A stretch of 64,000 nt of DNA. Origin: Steromphala cineraria. Taxonomy: Eukaryota; Mollusca; Gastropoda; Trochida; Trochidae. The position numbers and the translations under genes are program-made. Position 1 is the first letter of the stretch; each line of letters begins with the position of its first letter. Under the pieces are notes generated by a model, which was not told the origin of the DNA, did not search any database, and saw only the letters and a list, made by a program, of their open reading frames with translations. The stretch is taken from positions 33,875,950 through 33,939,949 of the forward strand of contig OU744732.1 of the NCBI GenBank assembly GCA_916613615.1. Reading direction: 5' to 3'. This document shows positions 11,700 to 24,400 of this stretch, piece by piece.

Positions 11700-14165
11700 T
11701 TCTAAAGTGGTTAAAATTAATTTAGAATTTGGAATAGAGTGAGGGGGGGGGGGGGGCTGATTTTATTAATAGTAAGTAAATAAATAGTGGTGTTAAATGG
11801 CGTGGTACCTGAAAGAGATAGAAAGCATATATTATGTATGGGAAATTATATTGAGGTAAAAAGGTTTAAAGTAGTATTTGAGATGGTATTTTTAATTGTG
11901 ATAAAATAAAATTGTAGTTGAATAATTGTGTTTGAATTGTATTTATAGTTATTTGTAATTAGTAATGTTTTATAATTAAATTTATTGATAATTGAGTGAA
12001 TGGAGTAATACTTATCTTTTTGGTTTGATATACTTAGTCTGTTATTTGCTGTTGTTTCCAGCGTTGGTATCTTCGCAATGTGCGTTTTTTTCTTTCTTGC
12101 AGGTCGTCTAACTGGTATTGTACCTATGTAAAGTGCAGGGGGTAGTCTAACCATACACTTAAGGTACAATACCTGTCCTCCCCACTGAACCCGATTAAGA
12201 ACCAGGCAGTGAGGGTTTTGAGGTTTGCTACTGGGAAAATTACCAGTTATAATTTAGTAAAGTGCCGGGGGTAGCCACACCGTGCACTTTTAATGAAGAG
12301 TTTTAACCATTTTGCCCTGTGCCAAGTCCTACCAGTTATCCCAAATATGGGAGTGGTAAATATTATTTTAGGTATTAGGTGGAAATCTCCCGTCGGGAGC
12401 CTACGCGCCTGTTTGTATAGGCTTGCGCGAGTGGTCCCGAGGTAATGTATATCGTGAACCTATCTCACCAACCAGCTCTGGTCGTGGGTCGCCATGACCA
12501 ACACTTACCAGAAGAAGGAGGTTTAAGAGATCAGTCTCGCTTCCGTAGGGTCCTTCTGGGAGTTTCTACCCGTGGGGTGGTTGTTAGGGTTTAGTGACCC
12601 TTAAATTGGGTAGGGGATGAGGGGTAGGTAATGGTTAGGAGTTTGGGTGTAAGGCTAGGTGGTTATTAATTATAATGTTTTATACAATTTGGTTTGTAGT
12701 AGGAATACTGAAAGGTACTGGTAATTTTTAGCATTGGCTAACAGTTCTTGTGGGTTGTTAGCGCTTACATTTTCAAGGAGTTGTCCCCTGTGTTTTTGGT
12801 ATTTATCACATTGAAACAGAATGTGATGTATGGTGTCTTCGACATTACATTGATTGCATAGATTATTTGGTGCTTTCCCTATTTTGTGGAGATAAACCCC
12901 ATTGCGAACATTGTTATGCCTAAGTCTAGTTATGGCTACATCAACCCTTCTAAAGTTGTGGAAGTTTTTAACCTTTGTAACTTTTGTAGGTTGTACTTGA
13001 TAGTACTGGGTATGTCCCCAGTTGCCTTTAAAGTTTGTGTTGTATTCATCCGTTCTAATTGATTTAACAATGCTCTTAATTTCTTTTTTAGTAAATGGTA
13101 TGTTGACATTATTGCTGTGGATTAGACCTGCTTTTGCTGCTCGGTCGGCTCTTTCGTTGCCTGTTAGGCCTATGTGGGAAGGCACCCATATAAATCTAAC
13201 ATTGTTGTTATCCTGAGTTAGATAATTATACCCCTGGTAAATTTGGTGTAGAAGTTCATGACTATTTTTTTCCGTTTTGTTTTGTATAGCTTGCAGTGAG
13301 CTGAGTGAATCTGTAAATATAGCTATATTTTTGTGTTTGTAGCCTTTACTGATAATGAGTGCCTGTCGAATAGCTACAAGTTCAGCTGTGAAGATAGAGG
13401 TTTTGTCTGGTAGTTTAAGGGATATATCTTCATCACCTGTGTGAGTGAAGGCTATCCCAGAGCCTACTCTTCCTTTTTCATCTTTAGAACCGTCAGTAAA
13501 GATTTGAATGTAATCAGTTTGATTGTAGTTTTGTTCTATATAGACTTGAGTGTTACTGAGGTCACTAGGTTTTGGATTATTTTTGTCTATGAGATCTTTC
13601 AATTTGATATCGACTTGGATATCGGGGACGTCTGGAGGTTTTAGGATATGCTTGGTATATGGGTCAGAAATAACGTCTATTGTATCAAGGTCATATTTGT
13701 CTATGTGTTTTTTCATGGTAACACCAAATGGTGTTGGTATTTTTTTTACTCTTTTAGTCATTATTTGCTTTTTTCGTGTGATAATATTTTGTAAACAGGG
13801 CTTATGCTTTGATCTAACAATATAGTTGGTAATATTATCTTCCCATTCTTTTTCTAGCGGGAGTTCGCCTAGTTCATGTCTGACTAGTTCCATTGATGTG
13901 CCACTTAGGCATCCTGATATATATCTGTAAGCTTGATTTTGTATGGTTTTTAGCTTTTGTATGTTGGTTTGACTAGTGTCACACCAAGCTTCTGCTCCAT
14001 AGTGCAGTTTGGATTTAATCAGAGATTTATATAGCAAGAGTAACATTTCCTTGGTGCTGCCCCACCTGGTGTGAGAAAGCATTCGTAATATATTGAGATC
14101 TTTTTTGCATCTTTGTGACAGTTCAACAATATGTTGATTCCATGTTAGACGTGCACGGATGATCC
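11700..14165 (-). mobile_element. 5'-truncated Jockey-like LINE with RNase H
   Basis: The element runs on the minus strand. Its 5' truncation falls at about 14165, within the C-terminal part of the reverse transcriptase. Coding sequence ends at 12670, followed by a long 3' untranslated region with GT-rich tracts on the plus strand. The exact 3' end is not clear; a run of G at about 11743-11757 and AT-rich sequence lie near it. RT plus a C-terminal RNase H followed by a CCHC-type cysteine cluster is typical of the Jockey/I group. Confidence 0.75.
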
Positions 14166-14184
14166 CATTAGTAGCGTGGCCCAA
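12670..14184 (-). pseudogene. LINE RT C-terminus plus RNase H domain (partial ORF2)
   Basis: The open frame is 504 residues. The first ten residues come from flanking DNA; the element begins at RARLTWNQHIVEL. Residues about 11-130 match the thumb/C-terminal part of a non-LTR reverse transcriptase (SLIKSKLHYGAEAW). Residues about 225-355 are an RNase H domain with the acidic residues visible in FTDGS (D231), TAELVAIRQAL (E268), FTDSLSSLQAI (D292) and SHIGLTGNERAD (H337, D347). This enzyme removes RNA from the RNA-DNA hybrid during retrotransposition. A C-x2-C-x6-HH-x4-C cluster (C443, C446, H453/H454, C459) follows, as in related Jockey-like ORF2 proteins. The RNase H part is unbroken, which suggests a fairly recent insertion. 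The endonuclease and the catalytic half of the RT are missing, so it cannot act alone. Confidence 0.88.
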
Positions 14185-14203
14185 AGTTGTGTCCCATATC
14201 CGA

Positions 14204-14932
14204 TGGTGTTATCCCATAGTGGGCCACGAGTAGATTACGTAATGAGCAGACCGGCGGGCCACTATGGGAGAGCTCGTTAATGAGGTGTGATAGGCCGGCC
14301 CGTTCTGGGAGAGGTTGTCAGTTGTGAAAACATACTAATGAAGGTATTAAGTGTGATTAACCAGGTGAGCAATAGATCAGAGGAGGTGTTAATGATGAGT
14401 AGTAGGAAGTTAACTGTTCCCTAACTGTTAGACATTGAGAATGAGAAGGAAATAGTACATTTGTGTTGTTTAATGTTTGTATTAGTTGAGAAGGGAAGAA
14501 AAAAAACTATATATTAGAATGTTTGAAAATTTAGTCAGTTCAGCTATGGTGCTATTGAGGAAAGGAAAAGATCACAGCCATGATTCCAACACAGGGATGA
14601 CAGAAGCCCATCACATAACATCTGCTATGAGGAAACGCGCCCATGTAAATGAACTGTTTATATAATCTGAGACTTAACAAAAGATGCCATGTAAATAAAT
14701 TATACTGCCAAATTTTCTTACTTTTTGTTATCTTTTTTTCAATAAGTAGTCTTATCAATGGTTAATCACTTGACACCTCTGAACAAGGTATTCACACCTG
14801 CTAATTAAGGCAATCAAACTTATGTGGGCCACTATGGTTCAGCTTAAATGTCCGCGGCCCACTCTGGGACAGCTCGTTTAGAAGGTGTGAAAACACCCGG
14901 CCCACTATGGGATGGGCCACAGTGGTACTAAA
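14204..14932. mobile_element. Inverted-repeat element with GGCCCACTATGGGA motifs
   Basis: CCATATCCGAT is present at 14193-14203 and again at 14933-14943, an 11-bp direct repeat bracketing about 730 bp. Inside, the motif GGCCCACTATGGGA or its inverse occurs near both ends (about 14212, 14260, 14300, 14826, 14850 and 14899), often followed by CAGCTCGTT. The layout suggests a transposon with repeated subterminal motifs. The family is not recognised. Confidence 0.5.
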
Positions 14933-15379
14933 CCATATCCGATAAGTGAGCACCGAACATTGTTTTGTTTTCATAGTAAAATGTGGGAATATATATGTAA
15001 AATATGACAATTTTTTTGTGAAGTCATACATGGATTAAGATTGAGAATCGGGGCTCGTTGATTATTTCCAGGATTTGCTTCACCTCATCCATTCTCCATT
15101 ACTTAACATGTAACAGAGGTGTCGTGTGAAGAAATCACTTGAGTTGCATTGTTTGGGAACAATCAAAACAAACGAACAATGTGAAATTGTTTAATACGAT
15201 TAATTGGATTATTACAAAAATAATTTTGGCAGTAATCAAGACGCAGAATTGATTCATTTTCAACAAGACCAAAATGAGCCTAGATTTTCTCTTTTTAGAC
15301 AGTTTATTTGTTTGTATTTTTTCCATATGAATTTTTAAACATGGGTGGGGATGATAAATTACCCAAAAAGGTAATACAA

Positions 15380-16030
15380 GTTATAGAACACATAATAAAG
15401 ATGTTAAATATCTAAAACCCAAAGCACCATAAAAGGATAAGTTCTATATATAATATTCTCTTCCTATGGAAAGTAAAAAACTATCATTTTCTATTAACGG
15501 AATTTTGATTCGTTTTTATCTTTTATGTGTAAAACTTGTGACGAAAGATTCTATATAATCGTAAAAAAAACAAAAAAACAACACATAATAAAATGTTAAA
15601 CATCGTAAAACATCTAAAACCAAAGCACCATAAAATGATAACTTGCATGAATTTTCATTCTCTCCAAATGGACAGTACCGGCCTATATTATAAATTTTCC
15701 TTTGAGGACATTTTGATTTTTTATATATTTTTATTTCAATATTGAAACTTGAATTGGGATGATCAATTCTCTAAAATGGTTAAAAAAGAAATCGATTACA
15801 CAATGAAAAATTTCTAAAACCCAAAGCACCATAAAATGATATAGTCTTCATTAAAAGTCATACTCTTCCTATGAACATTAAAAACCTTGATTTTCCTGAT
15901 TTTTTATATTATTCTATTTTTAAATTGCTATACTTAGTTGAGAATATGAACTTCTATAAAACTGTAAAAATTAAAGAAACAGATGAGAAAATAAAATGTC
16001 TGAATATCTAAACCAAACCTACATAGACGA
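15380..16030. repeat. About 200-bp tandem repeat, diverged
   Basis: The phrase CTAAAACCCAAAGCACCATA recurs near 15410, 15610 and 15812, with a decayed copy near 16010. Each is followed by a similar 'CTTCCTATGGA...AAAA...TTGATT' stretch. There are three to four copies of about 200 bp. Confidence 0.7.
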
Positions 16031-16266
16031 CAACATAAATGATCATTCTTTTTCCGGAAAACGACATTTATCTTATATTTTCCACGGACCATCAGTGATG
16101 AGAAACTTCATCGCTTGAAGATTTTTATTGTGCAAGAATAGCCTCCACAAAGCAATATCTGCACGGGTCAAGGATTCAAATCGCTGCTAAGACGGTACAC
16201 AAAAAGAAAATTTATCTTTAATATCTATTTGTAAGACATATGGAAATTCACAAAAATAGGTTGTGA

Positions 16267-16454
16267 CCACAGGCCTAGGGGCAATTGAGCAATCATCCCT
16301 TTAAAAAAAAAATTTAAAAAAAATTGAGATGACCCCCAGATTTGACAGCCTTCGTTGATACATGATATCAACGAAGGCTGTCAAATCTGGGGGTCATCTC
16401 AAAGTTGTTGTTTTTTAAAGGGAAGATTGCTCAATGACCCGGGGGGCCTGTGGT
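16267..16454. mobile_element. Hairpin MITE with a perfect 37-bp core palindrome
   Basis: The ends CCACAGGCC ... GGCCTGTGG are inverted. The core 16324-16360 is the exact reverse complement of 16366-16402 (37 bp each, 5-bp loop CATGA), and the flanking AATTGAGCAATC and GATTGCTCAATG also pair. The whole 190 bp could fold into one hairpin. There is no coding content. The perfect core implies a young insertion or ongoing arm conversion. Confidence 0.8.
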
Positions 16455-16689
16455 TGTGACACATACAAATGTTCCCTAGAACACTGTGAACAACTTTTAT
16501 GTATATTTGAAGCAAATAAATTGGCAAAATGTTTTAGAGTTTTTGATTTTTGTAATATTAATTGTATGTAAACACCTTAGGACATACAGTTAAATGCTAT
16601 TTTTATAAAATGATGAAGCTACATCGACTTTCATACAAATGTCAATGAAATGTTTTTTAACGATTTCAAGGGAATGCTTTTGTTTCAAA

Positions 16690-17455
16690 AAGAAGGATAC
16701 ATCGAGAGCCAGTTAACTTCTTTAATTCACTATTGGGTACATTGAGAGCTAGTTAACTTCTTTAATTCACTATTGGGTACATTGAGAGCTAGTTAACTTC
16801 TTTAATTCACTATTGGGTACATCGAGAGCAAGTTAACTTCTTTAATTCACTATTGGGTACACTGAGAGCGAGTTACCATCTTTAACTCACTATCCAGTAC
16901 ATCGAGAGCTGGTTAACTCCATTATTAACTATCGGGTTAATCAAATGCAAATTAACTTATTTAATCACTATCAGGTACATCGAGAGCAAGATAATTTCTT
17001 TAATCACTATCGGGAAAATCGAGAGCAAGGTAACTTCTTCAAACAATATTGGGTACATCATGGGCAAGTTAACTTATTTAATCACTATCAGGTACATCAA
17101 CAGCTAACTTTTTTAATCAATATCGGGTAAATCGAGAGCCAGTTAACTCATTTAATCACTATTGGGTTAACGGATAGACAGTTAACTTCTGTAATCACTA
17201 TCGTGTAAATCGATAGACAGTTAACTTCTTTTATCATTATCGTGTACATCGAGATCAATCACTAACGGGAACATACAGAACCAGTTAACATCTTTATCTA
17301 ACTATCGGGTACAACGACAGCCAGTTAACTTCCTTGACTCACTATCGGGTTCTTCGAGAGCCAGTTAACTTCTTTATCTAACGATTGAGTACATCGAGAG
17401 CCAGATAACCTCTTTATCTAACCATTGAGTACATCGAGAGCCAGATAACTTTGTG
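16690..17455. repeat. 40-bp minisatellite (GGGTACATCGAGAGCCAGTTAAC)
   Basis: Units of about 38-40 bp carry ACATCGAGAGCAAGTTAAC, TTCTTTAATTCACTATC and GGGT, repeated about 19 times. The first units (16700-16860) are nearly identical and later ones more divergent. The open frame at 16945-17130 is a translation of the array. Confidence 0.85.
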
Positions 17456-17735
17456 AACTCATCAAATGAATGCTCGTAAATCTACTGCTTAAAGAGTGAA
17501 ACTTGATTTTCCTATTTCAAATATTTTGGATTTCACGTCCTGAAGAGACAATGCATTACGCAAAAACCATCATCACACATACATTGTATGGCTCTCTTCA
17601 ACAAACGAGGTGAGCTCTGAGGCAAATGCTTAAATCAACCCTCTAACTTAACATTTTGTAAATGTTGTAAATGTACATAATATAAACCGAATAATGCCCA
17701 TGTTTTGACTCTCCTTTGGAGGAATAAAAGATTAT

Positions 17736-17847
17736 ATGTGCAGTCTGATTAAAATCGACCGTGCTCCGAGGAATGGTGTCTCTATCGAGGTTCGAACCAG
17801 CCTAGATATCCTCTCCACCATGGTCGATTTTAATCAGACTGCATTGA
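17736..17847. mobile_element. Short MITE with CAGTCTGATTAAAATCGACC ends
   Basis: The left end GCAGTCTGATTAAAATCGAC and the right end GTCGATTTTAATCAGACTGC are exact inverted repeats around about 70 bp. A related end occurs at 20831-20851. It lies immediately upstream of the MITE that overlaps the spermine synthase terminal exon. Confidence 0.7.
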
Positions 17848-17856
17848 TGTGTCTTA

Positions 17857-18223
17857 CATCTTCCTACGCAAAGCCTAAAACGCCAGTTTCCGAACTGTCA
17901 GTGTTATGCCTTGCTGCTGACCCTAGTCCTGTTTCATGACTGTGTATTAAATAGGAGCCTTTTATATAGTCTAGATCCTATTTCTGCAAGTCTAGATTGA
18001 CTGAATAAAAAAGCCCAAAGAAATAAAATAACATAAATGAAGGTACAGTACTTATTTAAAATATTTCATAGACTAAATTTTAGTCTATGCTGACACTTGC
18101 GTTTTCAGTGCTTGCTATCTAGCCTGTAGGGGCACTATAGCAGCACAGAAAAGTAAAGAGTCTGCAGCAAGGCATAAAATGACAGTTCTGAAACTGGCGT
18201 TTTAGGCTTGGCGTGGGAAGATG
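17857..18223. mobile_element. CATCTTCC MITE overlapping the SMS terminal exon
   Basis: The ends CATCTTCCTACGCAAAGCCT and its inverse (AGGCTTGGCGTGGGAAGATG) bound the element. A second copy with complete ends and a 9-bp target duplication lies at 43929-44121. The right end of this copy supplies the last roughly 29 codons and the stop codon of the open terminal exon of the spermine synthase gene. An insertion of about 170 bp relative to the other copy sits in the middle. Confidence 0.75.
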
Positions 18224-18416
18224 GTGTCCTACGGAACGAACAGAAGCAATTTATGTTTGAGATAAATAAATAATATAAGTATTTAGTTTTTAGCATAAAA
18301 GGATACTCTTCTCTGAAGGACGGGACGTATTTGTAGCAGACACTGCACTGGAAACCTGCCTTCTTCATGTAGCGCTCTACATCCTTTATATACTCCTGCG
18401 CACTGATTGTATTTCC
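18135..18416 (-). CDS. SMS: SMS coding exon 10 (terminal)
   Basis: The acceptor TTTTCAG precedes GGAAAT in phase 0. The exon encodes GNTISAQEYIKDVERY and continues through a C-rich stretch to YVPSF, which aligns with the 'QGNCVN...VPSY' end of vertebrate spermine synthase. After about residue 64 of the exon the frame runs into the MITE at 17857-18223 and stops at 18135. Either the protein has a transposon-derived tail, or the real end uses a splice site I did not find. No AATAAA signal on the minus strand was obvious just downstream. Confidence 0.75.
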   Translation of the reverse strand, partial: GNTISAQEYIKDVERYMKKAGFQCSVCYKYVPSFREEYPFMLKTKYLYYLFISNINCFCSFRRTPSSHAKPKTPVSELSFYALLQTLYFSVLL

Positions 18417-21400
18417 CTGAAAAAAACAGAATAATCAATGACAATCTAAATCAATCTAGTTAAAAATAGATGTAATGTATACGTCACATAAGTCCTACGT
18501 GACATCTAGCTACTTACCAACTAAACATCTAAAAGACTTATTTATCGTCTCTGATACTTATTTTGCGAATACCTATGATAAAGTCAAATCAGGTTCAAAG
18601 CTTGCGAAATCCTTATTTCGGACATGTTGCAACTTTATATAGACAGACAGACAGAATTATTTTTTTAAGTGTCACATGATATGTTACAGTTAAAATGTCA
18701 ATTGTAATAGCATAAAATATAACATATCATCCAGCCATTTCATTGGCTCACGAAACACTATGTAAATACCTCGAATATATAACATTATTTACAATTTTGT
18801 GTAGAAATTTCTTCCAGAGGCGCAAATATCAAAAGAATGAACGCTATGTAACAAAAGCACGTATAACTATGATGTTCATATATTTCTCCACCGCGAAAAC
18901 AAAATTGATAATGGTAATATTAAAAAAAAAAACGATTTCTCTACTTTTACTTTTTTATCATTCTTATATTCATCAGTGTGTGAAATAATTCTTTTCCACT
19001 TTTCACTGTATGCCTTTGAACTCAAATCATATATCTCTTTAATTCATACACCGAATAAATAATGGGTAGCAATACATTTACTAATCATGGTTCATCATTA
19101 TAATGTAATTATTTTGCCTATCAGATATATATTTTATTGTGACGTAATTACAAGCTTACAATGTTAAATCATATTATCTTATATGTTGTATTACTGGAGA
19201 ATTAAAAAAAGGTCTTCTCAAAGCAGATTTACGTAATATACTCAATACCTCATTGCAGATTTACGAAATGTAATCAATTTGTAATTGATGATGATTGAAA
19301 ACGATTGCTACTCCATGCAGATTTACGTATTACAATTAATTTGCAATTGATGTTGATTGAAAACGATTGAAACTCAATGAAGATTTACGTAATACAATTT
19401 ATTTGCAATTGATGTTAATTGAAAACAATTGAAACTCACTGCATTTTTACGTATTACAATTAATTTTACGTATTACAATTAATTTGCAGATTTACGTAAT
19501 ATACTCAATTTGCAATTGGTGTTGATTTAAAACGATTGAAACTCAATATAGATTTAGGTAATATACTCAATTTGCAATTGGTGTTGATTTAAAACGATTG
19601 AAACTCAATATAGATTTAGGTAATATACTCAATTTGCAATTGGTGTTGATTGAAGCGATTGAAACTCAATATAGATTTAGGTAATTTACTCAATTTGCAA
19701 TTGGTGTTGATTTAAAACGATTGAAACTCAATATAGATTTAGGTAATATACTCAATTTGCAATTGGTGTTGATTGAAGCGATTGCAACTCAATATAGATT
19801 TAGGTAATATACTCAATTTGCAATTGGTGTTGATTGAAAACGATTACAACTCAATGCAGATTTAGGTAATATACTCAATTTGCAATAAATGTTGATTAAA
19901 GCGATTGAAACTCATTGAAGATTCACGTAATATACTCAATTTGCAATTGATGTTGATTGAAAACGATTGAAACTCAATGAAAATTTACGTAATATACTCA
20001 ATTTGTAATTGATGTTGATTGAAACTCAATGCAGATTTACGTAATATACTCAATTTGTAATTGATGTTGATTGAAAACGATTGAAACTCAATGAAAATTT
20101 ACGTAAGATACTCAATTCGCAATTGCATGAAGTTGATTGAAAACGATTGCTACACAATGCAGATTACGTAATATACTCAATTTGGTATTGATTTGTATGA
20201 TTGTTAAAGAAAGTAGAATATGCGTAATATTCTCAATTTGTAATTGATGTTGAATAAAACAATTGCTATTTAAAGCAGAAACACTGAATAAACTTTGAAA
20301 TCGATGCTGTTTAAATTGGATGATTAACAAAGAGTTTAAACATAATAAATTTGAACTAGAAATTTGTTTTATAATGATAGCTCTACAAAGAAGAAATATG
20401 TAATGTACGTGGACTTGTTAACGATATAGGCGTCATGTCCGATTATGACCTAAGAACAGCTAAATACCATCATGAGTATCACTATATATTTTTGAGAGTA
20501 ACTGAAGTTTTGTTGTACAAGATTTGATTACATTAATCTTTTCACGGAAACAAAATATGCAATAGTTGATAATCTAAGAATAGTTATAGGATGCATATAT
20601 AAACAACTCTAAAACATATTGATGTAGCCTTGTTGATGAATTGTATACCATAACTCATTTAAAGTATACTGTGTACCACTGTGAGTACTTTTTGGGAAAT
20701 TAAAGAACTTGAACTTGACCACAAAAAAACACAAAAAAAACCAACTAAACAGAAGGTTTGAAAATACTATATTGATTATACACAAGTATTATATGTGACC
20801 ATGTTCTACATAGTCAATTACAAGGTTGTATCAGTCTGATTAAAATCGGCCTAGTTCAGAGAATACAAGTTTTAAATGATAGAATAAATAGAATCATCAG
20901 CATGTTCACTATGTCATGACCCAGTAGAAACCATCTCACATATGTTATATTCTTGTCAATATGCAAATAGCATCTGGAGTCAATTGTCAGATTGGCTGGC
21001 AAACTATACAGAAGGAAACATTGATTTCAATGAGGAAAATATACTGTTTGGATTTAAAGGCATAAACAACAACCCTTTGAATGCACTTGTTCTCATTACA
21101 AAATCGATGCTGTACAAATGCCATATCAAAAAAGTTATACCAAATTTCAAACCATTACAGCTTGAAATAGTTACATACTACCATATAACAAAAATGATTG
21201 CTTTTTCAAGTTGCAATTATGCAAGATTCTATGCCTTCTGGTCATCACTCCATATGCTATTTAAGAATTATGATATTTAAGAATCATGTTTATATCATAA
21301 TCAATGTACCTTGCAAGAAGCCATAACTGATTGTTGTATGTAAACTTATGAATGATGTATATCTTGAATGTACATGTGAAATGAATATGAGATGCACTAT

Positions 21401-24400
21401 ATGGAAATGTACAAAAAATGGAAATAAAAAAAAAATAATAAAAAAGTTTTAAATGATCAACTATTATTCGGTATTAAGCTAGGGGCAAGTAACTCCTGTT
21501 AACCATGCTATGAACATCGCCAGTGTTCTTATAAGACGATGCGATTGGTCCGCTAACGGCTAGGTTTCGGCTGCACTTAAACATGCGAGATACGGGGGTG
21601 CGGTCAGACCTTGTGTAAAGGATTTCATATCTCCGTAGAGTTAATATTTTGAATATCTTTATCTTCGGAACTAGGCAGATTTTGATCAGACTGGATGAAT
21701 TCGATGCTTACCCTTGCTAGATATTTTCCAGACGGTTTTAGACATTTTGCAGAGAAGTCGATGATGTTGTAGGTCATCTCGAAGTCATATCCGAAACCTA
21801 ACAACAAAATAATATACGTAAACATCTACAGACATTCTATTGGTGACGTTGATAAATTCACTGGGACATGTTAGTTTTAAATTACATAAGAAAGGCATAT
21901 ATACCAACAAAATAAGTAATAGATAATTGAGTTTTTATGACTGATATTTTCAAAACGGCAAAGTATAAATACGTAAATATTGATAATCTCATATCTAGCA
22001 TGTTTACTTAAATATAAAATATATCCTACTTTGTTACCATCACTTTATTTGAAATAACTTTTTTAATCATAGCTTTCCTGTACTGCGCGTATATCCACAC
22101 CAAAGCATGCTCAGAGTACATGGTGTGGTTAAAGGGGCACTAGCACGTTTTTTTCAATATTTTATATTTTCAATTTTTCACTGATAGTAGTACCCCTATG
22201 CTAACTTTATTGTTTTGATAGCGTCAAAAATCTTATTACACAAACCAGTTATTAATAGTCAGAGAACAAATGAAAAAGATTCACATTCGCGGTCATTTTT
22301 GTATAAATACCTTTAATTCATTTTTTGTAAGAAAGGGGGAATCGCATGGCTGAACTTTACATTCTACATTTAATTCATTACTGCTTTATTTATTGTCTTT
22401 CAATTGGAACCATTTATTTTCATTTTCCTAACATCACGTTATATTCCCCTAAAAATGTGCCACTGTCCCTTTAAAGACACACATTTTTCTGCCGGTATTT
22501 CACAGCGAGTCATGTCCCCCAAACAAATAAACTTTTTATGAAAGTGAATCTGAAAATTGGCTACGCTGTTACTTACGAGGACATACATACTTAGCTTGTA
22601 GCCTCGTATACTGTACTTTATCCTACCTCATGTAAGAATCTCGATCTCTGATTGGTCCATGTGACCCTTGATAAATACTGATATCACCCTCTATCCACCT
22701 TTCGCTTGGTGTTATGCAACTCGCCTTCGGCTCGTCGCATAACACCAAGCTCGAGGCGGATATCTCTCAATGCACCCCGCCTCTAAAAGGTATCACTTAT
22801 AGTATATCCTCAACTAACATGGCCACTAGATTACCACTATAACGCTGTGATATTCTTTGAAACGACAGCCGCATAAAGATATTTTGGAATGTATCAAAGT
22901 CAACTACATCAACGAGCCAAGAGAGTGTCAGATCTATTGAAAAGAAATGCAACCACAGACTTTCCGAAAGAAATACTGAAGAGTCAGGCTTTTCAACAAG
23001 AACACCTGTTTCATAAACTCTAATTGGATTTGATAGGTCCCAAACGTGCAGGTTTGGGTTCAAATCACCTTAATCGATTATACAGTTATCCAAACGCGTC
23101 TAGATTCTTAAATAAGAGAGTAAATAATTTAATAATTTTAGTAATTGAAAATGGATTCATATATGTGCTTGAGCACGCGTACATCATTTGCATGTACATG
23201 AAGCTAGTTTAAACTTAAAAACGTAATCAACCGAATTTGTTGTGTGCTTTAGATAAAGTTTCCAGCCGTTGTCATGAATTAATGTTTCTATAGTCATTAT
23301 ATTTAACCGATCAAACATTTCACCTGACAGTCATAAAATATTTGTACATACTCTACAAAAAATGGTAATTACAACCTTAATATGAAAAAGATAGCATCAC
23401 ATGTATCATTATATGAAATATAGAACTATAAATATAAAATTTTCAAAAAACGTGCTACTGCCCCTATAAAATGAACATTCTTAATAAATTATATTAAAAA
23501 AACACCAACATTCTCTGCTTGCAGGAAACTCGGTGAGGTCATTAATGATGTAATCATATTGAATGTTGTTGTCAACCGAGTTCTGAAAATGCTTCATGCA
23601 ATCGCCAATTATTATCTGAAATAAATAAAAAGAGATCGTCAATCAGTGATTGGTTCTGGAGAAGAAGACGAACATAAGTTTAATAAGGGCGGGGTCCCTG
23701 TGACCCTTATTATGGGTCAAAGGGTCACCAAAGTGACAAATTATAATCCTCACTAGTCAATGAGTCTGTACACAAGATTTCAGCTTTCTTGGCCTTATGC
23801 TTCTGGAGAAGAAAGAGAAGAAACACAAAGTTTACAGACTGGACGGATGGACGGATAAGCTCAAAATTGACAGGACGACGAATATTGATAATCTTCTTAT
23901 GTGAAAAACCTGATGGCCTAAGTATGTCTTTAAAGGGGCAGTAGCACTACTAACGTGCTACTGCCCCTTTAAAGATTCCAACCAAACATTGCTTTACCTT
24001 GTAGTTTTTGCCTTCATATTTGTCCAATTCACTTCCGCACACACTGCGCATGTGTGTCCTGCAGGCCTTGATAACGTCTTCATCTATGTGTCAGCATTAA
24101 GGTTGAGAACTAGAGTTGAACAGTATACTGTGCAGTTGTTAGAATATCATTTTTCACTTTGTACGAATCCCCGGCGTTTAAAAACATCTTGCGACCAATT
24201 GAACAAAACCAAGATGACAATCCCTAAATCCTTTCTAAAAGTATATTACTCTTTAAATAAATTGCACAGAGGCAGGTTCACGCAATTCCCTTTTTTAAAC
24301 TAAAAGAACGACAATAAAATCATAAAAAAACATAAAATACATAGCCTTACATGTATTTACTAAACAATTTAACAGGACGACGTAATTTGCTTTGTACACC

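Noticed and set aside
22797..23063. 88-residue minus-strand open frame in an SMS intron.
   Set aside because: No family resemblance, no matching splice phases with the neighbouring exons, and the enzyme is complete without it.
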